Below are positions 18,282 to 28,139 of a stretch of 64,000 bases of DNA, one piece after another. The first letter of the stretch is position 1. Every line of letters starts with the position of its first letter. Origin of the DNA: Brevundimonas sp. Its GTDB lineage: Bacteria; Pseudomonadota; Alphaproteobacteria; Caulobacterales; Caulobacteraceae. The translations under genes and the position numbers were made by a program. A model generated the notes under the pieces. It saw only the letters and a list, made by a program, of their open reading frames with translations, was not told the DNA's origin and made no database searches. The stretch lies in contig JAPZRF010000008.1 of the NCBI GenBank assembly GCA_027531145.1, forward strand, positions 1 to 64,000. The letters run 5' to 3'.

Positions 18282-18775
18282 GCGCCGGCCTCTCCGCCGA
18301 ACACCCGCACCATATAGGCCGCCTCGGAGCCATACGCGGCGACCTTGGCGGCGAGGGCGGTGGGCAGGTCGGGGGCGTCGCGCCAGCCGAGGCGCAGCCA
18401 GACGGGGCGGGCCCCGCTGACAGCGATCAGCTCGGAGCGGGCAGGGCGGCAGCGGGCGAGGACATGCTCGACAAGTGCGCGGCCGAGGCCGAGGCCGCGG
18501 CCCTCGGGCGCGACCGACAGATCATGGATGTACCAGCAGGCGTCGCCGACGGGCGTCAGCACCTGGTCCGGCGTCGGCGGGTCGAACGACCGCCACGGGT
18601 GGCTGAGCAGCCAGGCCAGCGGCCGGCCGTCCCGCTCCACCGCCCAGCAGTGGTCCGGGGCGATGTCGATGCGGCTGGCGAAGGCCTCGGGGCCGTCGCG
18701 CAGCGCCTCGGCATAGCCGAGCGCCTGAAGCGCCAGGGCGGCCTCCAGGTCGGCCCGGACGAGCGGCCGGATCAC
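18278..18775 (-). CDS. GNAT family N-acetyltransferase
   Basis: GTG start: (M)[24 protein letters not shown]...[26 protein letters not shown]; overlaps the ivd stop by 4 nt. Confidence 0.85.
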   Translation of the reverse strand: MIRPLVRADLEAALALQALGYAEALRDGPEAFASRIDIAPDHCWAVERDGRPLAWLLSHPWRSFDPPTPDQVLTPVGDACWYIHDLSVAPEGRGLGLGRALVEHVLARCRPARSELIAVSGARPVWLRLGWRDAPDLPTALAAKVAAYGSEAAYMVRVFGGEAGA

Positions 18776-19932
18776 CCCAGCAGCTCGCGCCCGATCAAGA
18801 AGCGGCGGATCTCGTTGGTGCCGGCGCCGATGTCGTAGAGCTTGGCGTCGCGGGCCAGCCGCTCGACCGGCCATTCTTTCGTATAGCCGGCGCCGCCGAG
18901 GGCCTGGATGGCCTCCAGCGTCACCTTCACCGCGTTCTCGCTGGCCAGCAGGATGGCCCCGGCGGCGTCGTAGCGGGTGGTCAGGCCGGCGTCGCAGGCG
19001 CGCGCCACGGCGTAGACATAGGCCCGGGCGCTGTTCAGGGCGACGTACATGTCCGCCACCTTGCCCTGCATCAGCTGGAACGAGCCGATGGCCTTGCCGA
19101 ACTGCTTGCGGTCGCGGACGTAGGGCAGGACCACGTCCAGCGCCGCCTGCATGATGCCGAGCGGGCCCGCCGCCAGCACGGCGCGCTCATAGTCGAGGCC
19201 GGACATGAGTACGGCGGCACCGCGGCCCTCGCCGCCCATGACATTCTCTTCCGGGACCTCGCAGTCCTCGAACACCAGCTCCGCCGTGTCCGAGCCGCGC
19301 ATGCCCATCTTGTCGAGCTTCTTCGAGACGCTGAAGCCCTTCATGCCCTTCTCGATCAGGAAGGCGGTGACGCCGCCGTTGCCCTCGCCGGTGCGGGCGT
19401 AGACCACCAGGGTCTCGGCGTGCGGGGCGTTGGTGATCCAGAACTTGGTCCCGTTCAGGACGTAGCGGTCTCCCGTCTTCTCGGCCCGCGTGCGCATCGA
19501 CATGACGTCCGACCCCGATCCGGCCTCGGACATGGCCAGCGAGCCGACATGTTCGCCCGAGATCAGCTTTGGCAGGTAGCGCGCCTTCTGCTCGTCCGTG
19601 CCCCAGCGACGGATCTGGTTGACGCACAGGTTGGAGTGGGCACCGTAGGACAGGCCGATCGAGGCGGAGGCACGGGATACCTCCTCCATGGACACGCAGT
19701 GCTCAAGGTAGCCGAGGCCCAGCCCGCCCCACTGCTCCTCGACGGTGATCCCATGCAGGCCCAGCTCGCCCATCTCGGGCCACAGGTCGCGGGCAAAGGT
19801 GTTGGTGGCGTCGATCTCGGCCGCGCGGGGGGCCAGCCGGTCGGCCGCCCAGCGGGCGGTGGTGTCGCGGATGGCGTCTGCGGTCTCACCGAGGCTGAAT
19901 TCCATGGACTGGGGGGCGAAGGGGATGCTCAT
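18772..19932 (-). CDS. ivd: isovaleryl-CoA dehydrogenase (acyl-CoA dehydrogenase family)
   Basis: [62 protein letters not shown]... Confidence 0.92.
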   Translation of the reverse strand: MSIPFAPQSMEFSLGETADAIRDTTARWAADRLAPRAAEIDATNTFARDLWPEMGELGLHGITVEEQWGGLGLGYLEHCVSMEEVSRASASIGLSYGAHSNLCVNQIRRWGTDEQKARYLPKLISGEHVGSLAMSEAGSGSDVMSMRTRAEKTGDRYVLNGTKFWITNAPHAETLVVYARTGEGNGGVTAFLIEKGMKGFSVSKKLDKMGMRGSDTAELVFEDCEVPEENVMGGEGRGAAVLMSGLDYERAVLAAGPLGIMQAALDVVLPYVRDRKQFGKAIGSFQLMQGKVADMYVALNSARAYVYAVARACDAGLTTRYDAAGAILLASENAVKVTLEAIQALGGAGYTKEWPVERLARDAKLYDIGAGTNEIRRFLIGRELLG

Positions 19933-19977
19933 GGCTGTGGCCTAGCACCCCAGGTCGCGAGGGCAAAGCCGCTGCGG

Positions 19978-21960
19978 TCAGGCGTCGCGGGGGACCGGGT
20001 CGCGGGCGTGGGCTTCACGCCAAAGACGCCATAGGTTGAAGCCCGAGATGCCGCTGCAGCCGGCCCCGATCAGCGCCAGGGCGGCGAACACCAGCAGGGT
20101 TTCGCCGCTCGGGCCCGCGCCCTCGTCGAACAGGGCCTGGGCCGCCGGAACCGCCGCGCCCAGCGACACCAGCCCGACCGCACCCATGCCGGCATAGGCC
20201 CCCAGCTGGCCGAAGTCGAAGCGGCGGCCGGGCGTCTCGATGATCTCGTGGCGCAGGACCGGGCCGAGGCCGATGTCGGCCGCGAGCTCGTCCTCACTGA
20301 ACAGATCCGTCTCCAGCGACCTGGCCTGCGGCTGGCGCTCCTCGGTCGGCCAGACCGGGCGCTGCACATCGGGCTCCATGGATGGCGGCGGCGTGAGCAC
20401 GAGGGGTGCGACCGGAGCCGCCTCCATCTCGATCAGGGGGGGGGTGGCCAAGGCGTCTGCAGACGGCGCGGTCGGCAGGGGTTCGGGTGCCGGCAGGGGG
20501 GCCGCCGCCATGACAGGCTCCGCTTCGGTCGAGGCCTCCGGCAGCAGAAGCGGCCCGGCCAGGACGGCGGTCATCGGCCCGCTGGCGGCGACTGGCGGAC
20601 GCAGCTTCTCGGCGGGCTGGGCTGGCGGCGGGGGTGCGACGGGCGCGGCGGGGCGGGCGAGCTGGGGCAGGGGACCGCCGACCTGGACGGCGAATGGCGA
20701 CATCTGGCGCCGCATCAGCTCGGCCAGTATGGCCTGGCGGTCGACTTCCGGCGCGGCCGGTGGCGACGGGTCGACGGCGGCGACCGCAAGGGCGGGCTCG
20801 GGCCCGGTGTCCGACTCCGGGGACTGCGCCCCAGAGGACTCCGCCCCAGAGGACTCCGCCACGGGGGCCTCCGCCACGGGGGCCTCCGTCGCCAGGGACG
20901 GCGTCACCGGTTCGGTTGTCGGGGTTTCCGGACCCGGGGAAGGCGGATCGAGGGCGGGTGACACCTCAACTGTCGGTTCCGGCGGGGCGGCCCGGGCGGC
21001 GACTGCGGCCAGCTGGGCCCCAGGCGTCGGCGCGACGTTCGTGGGCTCGACCAGTCGCGGCGCAGCGCGCCCCGCGGGCTCGCCCAGCAGATGCGAGACG
21101 GCGGCTGCATAGCGTAGCGAGAAGGCCGGCAGCGTCGGCGATGCCTGCGGGGTGGCAGGTGCCTCATCGGCGATCGGGGCGGCGGGGGTCTCCTCCGCAA
21201 TCGGGCGAAAAAGGACCTCGGGTACGAGACTCTCTGCCGACTCCGGCCTGGCGGCGGGGGCAGGCACCGCGGCCACGTCCGACGCAGCCTCGGCGTCCGG
21301 GACGACCGCATCCGGCGTCGCCGCGGCGGCGTCGGCCGCAGGGATCGCCGCCGGCTGTTCCGCGCCAGCAGCCTCCGCGGGCGGTGTTTCCGCCGGGGGC
21401 GTCGTCTCGACTATGACAGGCGCGACGGCCTCGGGTGCCGCCGACGACAGGAGGGTGGCGACGGTCACGGGGGTGTCGGGATCGGTCCCGAAAAGGGCCC
21501 ACTCAGCGTGGCGGCGCCGGCCGGCGCGGGCCAGGGCCGGATCGATATCGGCGCTGGCGGCAAGGGCGCGCGCCGCGCCTTCGGGGCCCTCGGCATTGAG
21601 GGCGGCCAGCACCTCGGACGTGACGAAGGATTCGACTCCGACGCTGACAGCGAAGCTGGCGAGAGCGTCAAACTGGTGCTGGTTGAGCGGTCGGCTGACG
21701 CGGTCGTTGAGGACTGCAATGATCGGCAGCAGGTCATACTGCAGCAGCAGTTCAGCATCTGCCTCGCTCACCGTCAGGCCTTCCCGGGCCGACCGGGTGT
21801 GGCCGTAGCCGAGGGCCCAGCGGCCGTCGGGCCGGCACCAGGCGCGCGGCTGGAAGCCCTCGAGACTCTTGATGAGGACGAGGCCTTCGCGGGAGACCTT
21901 TCTGCGCGGGGCGACGGGGTCAGACACCGGGGCGTGTTCCAGGTTGGGACGATCGAACAT
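19978..21960 (-). CDS. spmX: SpmX-type protein: N-terminal GH24 muramidase, long Pro/Ala/Glu linker, two C-terminal transmembrane helices
   Basis: MFDRPNLEHAPVSDPVAPRRKVSREGLVLIKSLEGFQPRAWCRPDGRWALGYGHT; low-complexity region ~aa 180-560; two hydrophobic segments at C-terminus (GMGAVGLVSLGAAVPAAQALF; LLVFAALALIGAGCSGISGF). Architecture matches Caulobacter SpmX. Confidence 0.85.
   Translation of the reverse strand: MFDRPNLEHAPVSDPVAPRRKVSREGLVLIKSLEGFQPRAWCRPDGRWALGYGHTRSAREGLTVSEADAELLLQYDLLPIIAVLNDRVSRPLNQHQFDALASFAVSVGVESFVTSEVLAALNAEGPEGAARALAASADIDPALARAGRRRHAEWALFGTDPDTPVTVATLLSSAAPEAVAPVIVETTPPAETPPAEAAGAEQPAAIPAADAAAATPDAVVPDAEAASDVAAVPAPAARPESAESLVPEVLFRPIAEETPAAPIADEAPATPQASPTLPAFSLRYAAAVSHLLGEPAGRAAPRLVEPTNVAPTPGAQLAAVAARAAPPEPTVEVSPALDPPSPGPETPTTEPVTPSLATEAPVAEAPVAESSGAESSGAQSPESDTGPEPALAVAAVDPSPPAAPEVDRQAILAELMRRQMSPFAVQVGGPLPQLARPAAPVAPPPPAQPAEKLRPPVAASGPMTAVLAGPLLLPEASTEAEPVMAAAPLPAPEPLPTAPSADALATPPLIEMEAAPVAPLVLTPPPSMEPDVQRPVWPTEERQPQARSLETDLFSEDELAADIGLGPVLRHEIIETPGRRFDFGQLGAYAGMGAVGLVSLGAAVPAAQALFDEGAGPSGETLLVFAALALIGAGCSGISGFNLWRLWREAHARDPVPRDA
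20828..20887. repeat. tandem 15-bp repeats (4 units, two variants) inside the spmX linker
   Basis: GCCCCAGAGGACTCC x2 followed by GCCACGGGGGCCTCC x2. Confidence 0.9.
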
Positions 21961-22025
21961 GGCTCGTTCCGATCCACGCAAGCTCCGGGCCGCGAACCGG
22001 GTTCCGGTTCGCTACGATGTTCACG

Positions 22026-23480
22026 TCACAGCAGGACGACGGTCGCCAGGCCCAGAAAGATCAGGAAGCCGAACACGTCGGTCGTGGCGGTCACGAACAC
22101 GGATGAGGAGACCGCCGGATCGAATTTCAGGCGCGACAGGGTCAGGGGCGTCAGCACTCCGACGGTGGCGGCGACCAGCAGGTTCAGCACCATGGCGGCC
22201 CCGATGACGAGCCCGATCTCGGCGTCCCGGGCCCAGAGCCCGGCGGCGAGGCCGATCATGGGGGCGAGGATCAGACCATTGGCCAGTCCCACCGCCAGCT
22301 CGCGGAAGAAGGTGCGGACCGCGTTGGACCTGTTCAGCTCGCGTGTGGCCAGCGCCCGCACGGTAACCGTGAGGCCCTGGGTGCCGGCGTTGCCGCCTAG
22401 CGCCGAGACGATCGGCATCAGCACCGCAAGGGCGACGATCTGCTCAATGGTGGCTGAGAACAGCGAGATCACCGCGGCGCCGAGCGCGGCCGTGCCGAGG
22501 TTCAGGGTGAGCCATGGCGCGCGCGAGCGCACCACATTCCACACCCCGTCGCCCCGGCCCTCGTCGGAGACGCCGGCGAGGCGGAGGATGTCCTCACGGT
22601 TCTCTTCCTGGATGATGTTGACGATGTCATCGACGGTGATCTGGCCGACCAGCCGCCCCGCAGCATCGACCACAGGGGCCGAGATCAGGTGGTACTTCTC
22701 GAAGATGTAGGCGACCTCTTCCTGGTCCTGGCTGACGTCGATCTCGGTGGCCGACTCCATCAGCTCGGTCAGGGGGGTGGATCGCGGTGCGCGCAGCAGC
22801 CGGCTGATAGCGACCCCGCCGAGAGGCCGGTTCAGGGGATCCACCACATAGATGTCGAAGAACAGCTCCGGCAGGTCCTCGCCCTGGGCCCGGACGTGGT
22901 CGATGGTGTCGCCGACGTTCCAGAACTGGGGCGCGGCCATGACCTCGCGCTGCATCAGACGGCCGGCGGAGTCCTCGGCATAGCCAAGGGAGTTCTCGAT
23001 GGCCGCCCGGTCGACCTCCGGCATGGCTGCCAGCACCCGCGCACGCTGGTCGTCCTCGAGGTCCTCGACAACGGCCGCGGCGTCGTCCGAGTCCAGCTCC
23101 TGCAGAGCCTCGGCCAGGGTCCCGTGCGGCACCCGCTCCAGCACCTCCTCGCGTATGCCGTCGTCCAGCTCGGGCAGGGTCTCGGCCAGCAGGTCCGGCG
23201 GCAGCCACAATACGACTACGGCGCGGTGCTCGGCCGTGAGAAAGCCCATCAGGTCGGCGACGTCGGCAGGGTGCAGGTCTTCCAGCAAACCGCGCAGGCG
23301 AAGCCCGTCGCCGTCGTCTGCGGCGTCGATGACGCGTGCCACGAAGGCCGGGGTCAGGGCGTAGTCCCCTCCCAGCGCCTCTTGCAGGTCGGCGTCGGGT
23401 GACCCTGTAGACAGGGGGGCGGAGTCGCTGATGCTCACGCGGGCCTCCCTGCCTTGGATCAGCGTCTGGCCGATCGCCAT
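22026..23480 (-). CDS. mgtE: magnesium transporter MgtE
   Basis: LLEDLHPADVADLMGFL...two CBS-type regions...VSALGGNAGTQGLTVTVRALA...FVTATTDVFGFLIFLGLA. Confidence 0.94.
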   Translation of the reverse strand: MAIGQTLIQGREARVSISDSAPLSTGSPDADLQEALGGDYALTPAFVARVIDAADDGDGLRLRGLLEDLHPADVADLMGFLTAEHRAVVVLWLPPDLLAETLPELDDGIREEVLERVPHGTLAEALQELDSDDAAAVVEDLEDDQRARVLAAMPEVDRAAIENSLGYAEDSAGRLMQREVMAAPQFWNVGDTIDHVRAQGEDLPELFFDIYVVDPLNRPLGGVAISRLLRAPRSTPLTELMESATEIDVSQDQEEVAYIFEKYHLISAPVVDAAGRLVGQITVDDIVNIIQEENREDILRLAGVSDEGRGDGVWNVVRSRAPWLTLNLGTAALGAAVISLFSATIEQIVALAVLMPIVSALGGNAGTQGLTVTVRALATRELNRSNAVRTFFRELAVGLANGLILAPMIGLAAGLWARDAEIGLVIGAAMVLNLLVAATVGVLTPLTLSRLKFDPAVSSSVFVTATTDVFGFLIFLGLATVVLL

Positions 23481-23618
23481 TCCCGGAACAGATCGACGCT
23501 CGCAAGGAGACGACGGCCATCGGGTGTCTCGCGCAGGCGAGGACTCCGGTCAAGACGGCCAGCGTACCCGGCGGCCTCTCAAGGACTTCGTCCTTCGAAG
23601 CCCGCAGCCGAAGCAGGA

Positions 23619-23703
23619 TGGTGCGGTCGAGAAGACTCGAACTTCCACGGGTTACCCCACAGCGACCTCAACGCTGCGCGTCTACCAATTCCGCCACGAC
23701 CGC
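23619..23703 (-). tRNA. tRNA-Leu(GAG)
   Basis: Reverse complement GCGGTCGTGGCGGAATTGGTAGACGCGCAGCGTTGAGGTCGCTG...AGTTCGAGTCTTCTCGACCGCACCA; anticodon loop TTGAGGT. Confidence 0.96.
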
Positions 23704-23779
23704 TCGCCCCGGAGCGGGCGGGAATAGCGGAGTGTCGGGCGGAAGGGAAGGGGCTTCCTTGCGCGGCCGCGTTCAGGCT

Positions 23780-24064
23780 TCAGGCTGTGCCGGCCATGAA
23801 GTCGTAAACGTCGGCCTGGCGGGTGACGACGATGATGATGCGGTCGTCGCGCAGCTCGATCTGCCCCCGGGCGACCGGGTGGTTGTTGGCGAGAATCCAG
23901 ACCTCGTCGTTCTCGCTCGCATCGAGCGGAATCACTGCGCCCCGGCCCATGCGCAGAAGCTGGGCCATAGGCAGCACGGAGCGTCCGAGCACGACGCTGA
24001 TCTCGACATTGACGGCTTCAACCTGGGACATGGAACACTCGGGACCGGGAGACGTATCTTGCAT
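23780..24064 (-). CDS. FliN/FliM-C-type flagellar motor switch domain protein
   Basis: VEAVNVEISVVLGRSVLPMAQLLRMGRGAVIPLDASENDEVWILANNHPVARGQIELRDDRIIIVVT. Confidence 0.88.
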   Translation of the reverse strand: MQDTSPGPECSMSQVEAVNVEISVVLGRSVLPMAQLLRMGRGAVIPLDASENDEVWILANNHPVARGQIELRDDRIIIVVTRQADVYDFMAGTA

Positions 24065-24094
24065 GGTCGCCCCTGAATCCCACATTCACCGCCC

Positions 24095-24817
24095 ATGATT
24101 GCCGAGCCGTTAACCTCCTCCTCTCAACCCCTCTGGCGGGGTGACCAAAGGCCCGTGGAATGGCGCGTTTCTCCTGGCCTCACGCCCTATGACGACGCGG
24201 TCGCCGCCATGGAGGCGCGGGTCGCGGCCGTCGCCGCCGGCGAGGCGGAGGAACTGGTCTGGCTGCTGGAGCACCCGCCGCTCTACACGGCCGGAATCTC
24301 GGCCCGCGACGAGGACCTGCTGGACCGGCGCTTTCCGGTGCACGCCACCGGGCGGGGCGGCCAGTTCACCTATCACGGGCCGGGCCAGCGGGTGGCCTAT
24401 GTCATGCTCGACCTCGACAAGCGCGGACGGGATGTGCGCGGCTTCGTCCGGGGGCTGGAGCGCTGGCTGATCTCGGCCCTCGGGACCTTCGGCGTCCCGG
24501 CCGATGTGCGCGAGGGCCGGGTGGGGGTCTGGGTCGAGCGTAAAGGTGCGGGCTGGGCCCGCGAGGACAAGATCGCCGCCATCGGCGTGAAGGTGCGCCG
24601 CTGGGTCAGCTTCCATGGCGTCAGCCTGAACGTGGAGCCGGACCTGACCCACTTCGACGGCATCGTCCCGTGCGGCATCCGCGAGCACGGGGTGACCAGT
24701 CTGGTGGACCTCGGAGTTCCGGCGACGATGGACGAGGCGGACGCTGCCCTGAAGTCGGCGTTTCAGGAAGTCTTCGGGCCGGTGAAGGCCGACAATCCTG
24801 CGGGCGGCGCGCCGTAG
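24095..24817 (+). CDS. lipB: lipoyl(octanoyl) transferase LipB
   Basis: [14 protein letters not shown]...[24 protein letters not shown]...[22 protein letters not shown]. Confidence 0.96.
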   Translation: MIAEPLTSSSQPLWRGDQRPVEWRVSPGLTPYDDAVAAMEARVAAVAAGEAEELVWLLEHPPLYTAGISARDEDLLDRRFPVHATGRGGQFTYHGPGQRVAYVMLDLDKRGRDVRGFVRGLERWLISALGTFGVPADVREGRVGVWVERKGAGWAREDKIAAIGVKVRRWVSFHGVSLNVEPDLTHFDGIVPCGIREHGVTSLVDLGVPATMDEADAALKSAFQEVFGPVKADNPAGGAP

Positions 24818-25176
24818 CGGTTGAAGGCCGTCTGGCCGGGCCAGAGGCCAAGTCCGCCGATGACCAGCAGGGCGCCGCCGGCCGTCGCCTCGCCGTCGGA
24901 GAGGGCGTTGAGCGTGAACAGGCCGCCGAGGATCGGCCAGATCCACCAGCCGGCGCGCCCGACATCGTGCAGGCGCTGGGACAGCAGACAGGCGAGGCTG
25001 AATAGCAGGGGCAGCCGCAGCGCCATCGCGACAAGGCCCGTCCCCCCCTCGTCCGGCAGCTGGTCCACGACGAGGGCCAGGCCCGCCAGCAGGCCGATGC
25101 CCAGCAGGAAGGGCAGCCGGCCGATCCGGCCGTCGCCGGTCAGCAGGGTGTCCACAATCTGATGCCGGAGGCTCAT
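24763..25176 (-). CDS. DUF805-like small membrane protein
   Basis: [27 protein letters not shown]...[28 protein letters not shown]. Confidence 0.75.
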   Translation of the reverse strand: MSLRHQIVDTLLTGDGRIGRLPFLLGIGLLAGLALVVDQLPDEGGTGLVAMALRLPLLFSLACLLSQRLHDVGRAGWWIWPILGGLFTLNALSDGEATAGGALLVIGGLGLWPGQTAFNRYGAPPAGLSAFTGPKTS

Positions 25177-25592
25177 GTGACACTCCTTGGGGGTATCGCG
25201 CCGACTTGCCGCAGATGACGGATGTCCCCCGGATAGCCGATCACGGCGTCGTCTGACGTCAGCAGGACGCGATCCTCCACGAGCGCCTGGGCCACGATCA
25301 TCCGGTCGAAGGGGTCCTTATGGATCGGCGGGAGCAAGGGCGCGGCGAGCGCATGTTCGCCTGTGACCGGCACCTCCATGTAGCCGGCGCTGATAAGGGC
25401 GTGGCGCAGTGCGGCCGGCTCGACCCTGAAGTCAGGCCGCTCAAGCGCCCTCTTGATGCCAATCTCCCACAGACTCGCCACACTGAAGCCGACGTCAGAG
25501 GCCGGGTCGTCGATCAGGTCCCTCAGCGCCTCGGCTCGCGGATCTCCGGCGACGATCCAGACGAGCAAATGGGTGTCCAGAAGAACCCTCAA
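25173..25592 (-). CDS. PIN-domain (VapC-like) toxin
   Basis: MRVLLDTHLLVWIVAGDP...SVASLWEIGIKRALERPDF...HKDPFDRMIVAQALVEDRVLLTSD: PIN acidic residues present. Confidence 0.93.
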   Translation of the reverse strand: MRVLLDTHLLVWIVAGDPRAEALRDLIDDPASDVGFSVASLWEIGIKRALERPDFRVEPAALRHALISAGYMEVPVTGEHALAAPLLPPIHKDPFDRMIVAQALVEDRVLLTSDDAVIGYPGDIRHLRQVGAIPPRSVT

Positions 25593-25831
25593 GGCTCAAG
25601 GCCGAACTGGCGATGGATCTCGTCGCGCCCCATCGTGTCGAAATCATCCGGCGCGGCGATCTGGCCCTTCATTATGCCAAACCGCTTCACCGGGGCGGGC
25701 TCGGTTGTCACCGCCTCGACCTTGACCAGAGGCTTCCCGGCCTTGGCGATGATGAACGGTCGGCCCTCCAGCGCCTGCTGGATCAAGCGCGACAGGTGGG
25801 TCTTGGCCTGATGGATGTTCACCGTTTCCAT
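25589..25831 (-). CDS. Phd/YefM-family antitoxin
   Basis: METVNIHQAKTHLSRLIQQALEGRPFIIAKAGKPLVKVEAV; overlaps toxin start by 4 nt. Confidence 0.93.
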   Translation of the reverse strand: METVNIHQAKTHLSRLIQQALEGRPFIIAKAGKPLVKVEAVTTEPAPVKRFGIMKGQIAAPDDFDTMGRDEIHRQFGLEP

Positions 25832-25903
25832 TGAACCAGACTAACGGACTTAGTCTAGTCGCGCCAGTGGCCGTGCGGGGCCTTCGGAGTCCTTGCTACC
25901 TGC

Positions 25904-27898
25904 TCAGGCGAACTCCACCAGCACGTCGTCGGCGGCGACGCTGTCGCCGTCGCGGACCCTGACGGTCTTGACCACCCCGTCGCGTTCGGCGCGCAGGATG
26001 TTCTGCATCTTCATGGCCTCGATGATGGCCACGGGCTCGCCGGACTTGACCTCCTGGCCCGGCTGAACCGGGATGGAGACGACGAGGCCGGGCATCGGCG
26101 ACTGGATCAGCTTCGAGGTGTCCGCCGCCGCCTTCCCGGGCAGGCGGCCGTAGAGCTCCGCGATCGCCGGGGACAGCACCCGGACCCGGGCGCGGGCGGC
26201 GCGCGAGCGAATCTCGAAGCCGTCGGCGACGCGCTTCACCTCGGCGGTGAAGGGCAGGTCGTCGAGCACGGCGCGGAACTGGGCCAGTCCGGGCCGCCAG
26301 TCGATGACCTCGAGCCGAAGCGGCGTGTCGCGGTCCTCGACCTCCAGCACCATGGCCTCGTCGCTATCGTAGCCGAGGCTGACGCCGACGGCGTCGCGGT
26401 CGATCATCACCGTCCAGTCGGTGCGGTTCGAAGGATCGCCGGCCTGTTCTGCCAGAACCTCGTGCATGGCCATGGCCGCGGCGATCATCTGGTCGCGCTG
26501 GCGCGGCGAGGGCGGCAGACCGTGGAAACCGTCCGGGAACTCGTCGGGGATGTAGCTGGTCGACAGGGCACCCGAGCGGAAGCGCGGCTGGTCCATGACC
26601 GCCGACAGGAAGGGCACATTGTGGCCGAGGCCGGCGACGTGGGTGTCTTCCAGCGCCCGGGCCATGCCGTCGATGGCCGCGTCGCGAGTCTCGCCCCAGG
26701 CGCAGAGCTTCGCGATCATGGGGTCGTAGAACATGCTGATCTCGTCGCCCTCGCGGACGCCGGAGTCACTGCGCACGACATAGTCGCCGTCCGTGCCGGA
26801 CTGCGGACCTTCCTCCGGCTGCTCGTAGCGCACGAGGCGGCCGATCGACGGCAGGAAGCCGCGGTAGGGGTCCTCGGCGTAGATGCGGCTTTCGATGGCC
26901 CAGCCGTTGATCGCCAGCTGGTCCTGGGTGAAGGGCAGGGGCTGGCCCGCCGCCGAGCGGATCATCTGCTCCACGAGATCGACGCCCGTGATCAGCTCGG
27001 TCACCGGATGTTCGACCTGAAGTCGGGTGTTCATCTCGAGAAAGTAGAAGGACTTGTCCTGCCCCGCGACGAACTCGACCGTACCGGCCGAGTCGTAACT
27101 CACGGCTCGCGCAAGGGCCACGGCCTGGGCCCCCATGGCGGCGCGGGTCTCGGGGTCCAGCAGGGGCGACGGTGCCTCCTCGATCACCTTCTGGTTCCGG
27201 CGCTGGATCGAGCACTCGCGCTCGAACAGGTGGACGATGTTGCCGTGCCTGTCACCCAGAACCTGGATCTCGATATGGCGCGGATTGACGATGAACCTCT
27301 CGAGGAACACGCGGTCGTCGCCGAAGGCGTTCAGCGCCTCGGCCTTCACCGCAGCGAAGCCTTCGGCCATGTCGGCGTCCGAATGGGCCACCCGGATGCC
27401 CTTGCCGCCGCCGCCCGCGGACGCCTTGATCATGACCGGATAGCCGATGCCTCGGGCGATCTCGACCGCCTGCTCCGGGGTCTCGATCAGGCCCATGTGG
27501 CCCGGCACCGTGCTGACGCCGGCCTCGGCCGCGAACTTCTTGGAGGTGATCTTGTCACCCATCGAGTCGATCGCCTCCGGGTTCGGGCCGATGAAGGCGA
27601 TCTTCTCGTCCCGCAGGCGGCGGGCGAAGCCGGCGTTCTCGGACAGGAAGCCGAAGCCCGGGTGCACCGCTTCGGCACCGGTCTGCCGGACGGCATCGAC
27701 GATCCGGTCAGCCAGGAGATATGACCGGGCCGCCGGCGCCGGACCGAGCAGGACTGCCTCGTCGGCCATCTCGACCGCCAGCGAGCGGGCGTCCGCCTCG
27801 GAATAGACGGCGACGGTACCGATGCCGAGGCGACGGCAAGTCTTGATGATGCGGACGGCGATCTCGCCACGGTTGGCAATCAGGATTTTGGAGAACAT
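25904..27898 (-). CDS. pccA: biotin-dependent acyl-CoA carboxylase alpha subunit, probably propionyl-CoA carboxylase
   Basis: MFSKILIANRGEIAVRIIKTCRRLGIGTVAVYSEAD...EMNTRLQVEHPVTE...C-terminal biotinyl motif IIEAMKMQN. Confidence 0.85.
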   Translation of the reverse strand: MFSKILIANRGEIAVRIIKTCRRLGIGTVAVYSEADARSLAVEMADEAVLLGPAPAARSYLLADRIVDAVRQTGAEAVHPGFGFLSENAGFARRLRDEKIAFIGPNPEAIDSMGDKITSKKFAAEAGVSTVPGHMGLIETPEQAVEIARGIGYPVMIKASAGGGGKGIRVAHSDADMAEGFAAVKAEALNAFGDDRVFLERFIVNPRHIEIQVLGDRHGNIVHLFERECSIQRRNQKVIEEAPSPLLDPETRAAMGAQAVALARAVSYDSAGTVEFVAGQDKSFYFLEMNTRLQVEHPVTELITGVDLVEQMIRSAAGQPLPFTQDQLAINGWAIESRIYAEDPYRGFLPSIGRLVRYEQPEEGPQSGTDGDYVVRSDSGVREGDEISMFYDPMIAKLCAWGETRDAAIDGMARALEDTHVAGLGHNVPFLSAVMDQPRFRSGALSTSYIPDEFPDGFHGLPPSPRQRDQMIAAAMAMHEVLAEQAGDPSNRTDWTVMIDRDAVGVSLGYDSDEAMVLEVEDRDTPLRLEVIDWRPGLAQFRAVLDDLPFTAEVKRVADGFEIRSRAARARVRVLSPAIAELYGRLPGKAAADTSKLIQSPMPGLVVSIPVQPGQEVKSGEPVAIIEAMKMQNILRAERDGVVKTVRVRDGDSVAADDVLVEFA

Positions 27899-28139
27899 GC
27901 TTCCGGGCGGTCCCTGGGGCTGGTGCCTGCGCGGCTCTTTCGGCGTCCGCCCCGCTTAGGCCGGGCGGCGGGCGGAGTAAACGGCCCGGCGACTGCTCGC
28001 CCGGCGGGGGAGCGGGGTAGTCTGGCCTGCGGCGTGAGGGCAGGACTGTCGCGGCCCCGTCGCAGGCGCTTGGCAAGAGCGGGGCCGATAGGGTTTAACA
28101 CCACCTGTCCCCGACCCGACGTCCCTCCGGAGTGTTCCC

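Noticed and set aside
20634-21416. Plus-strand ORFs over the spmX linker
   Set aside because: Low-complexity antisense frames; produced by biased codon composition of the Pro/Ala linker.
26462-27724. 420-aa plus-strand ORF opposite pccA
   Set aside because: Shadow ORF antisense to a clearly conserved carboxylase.
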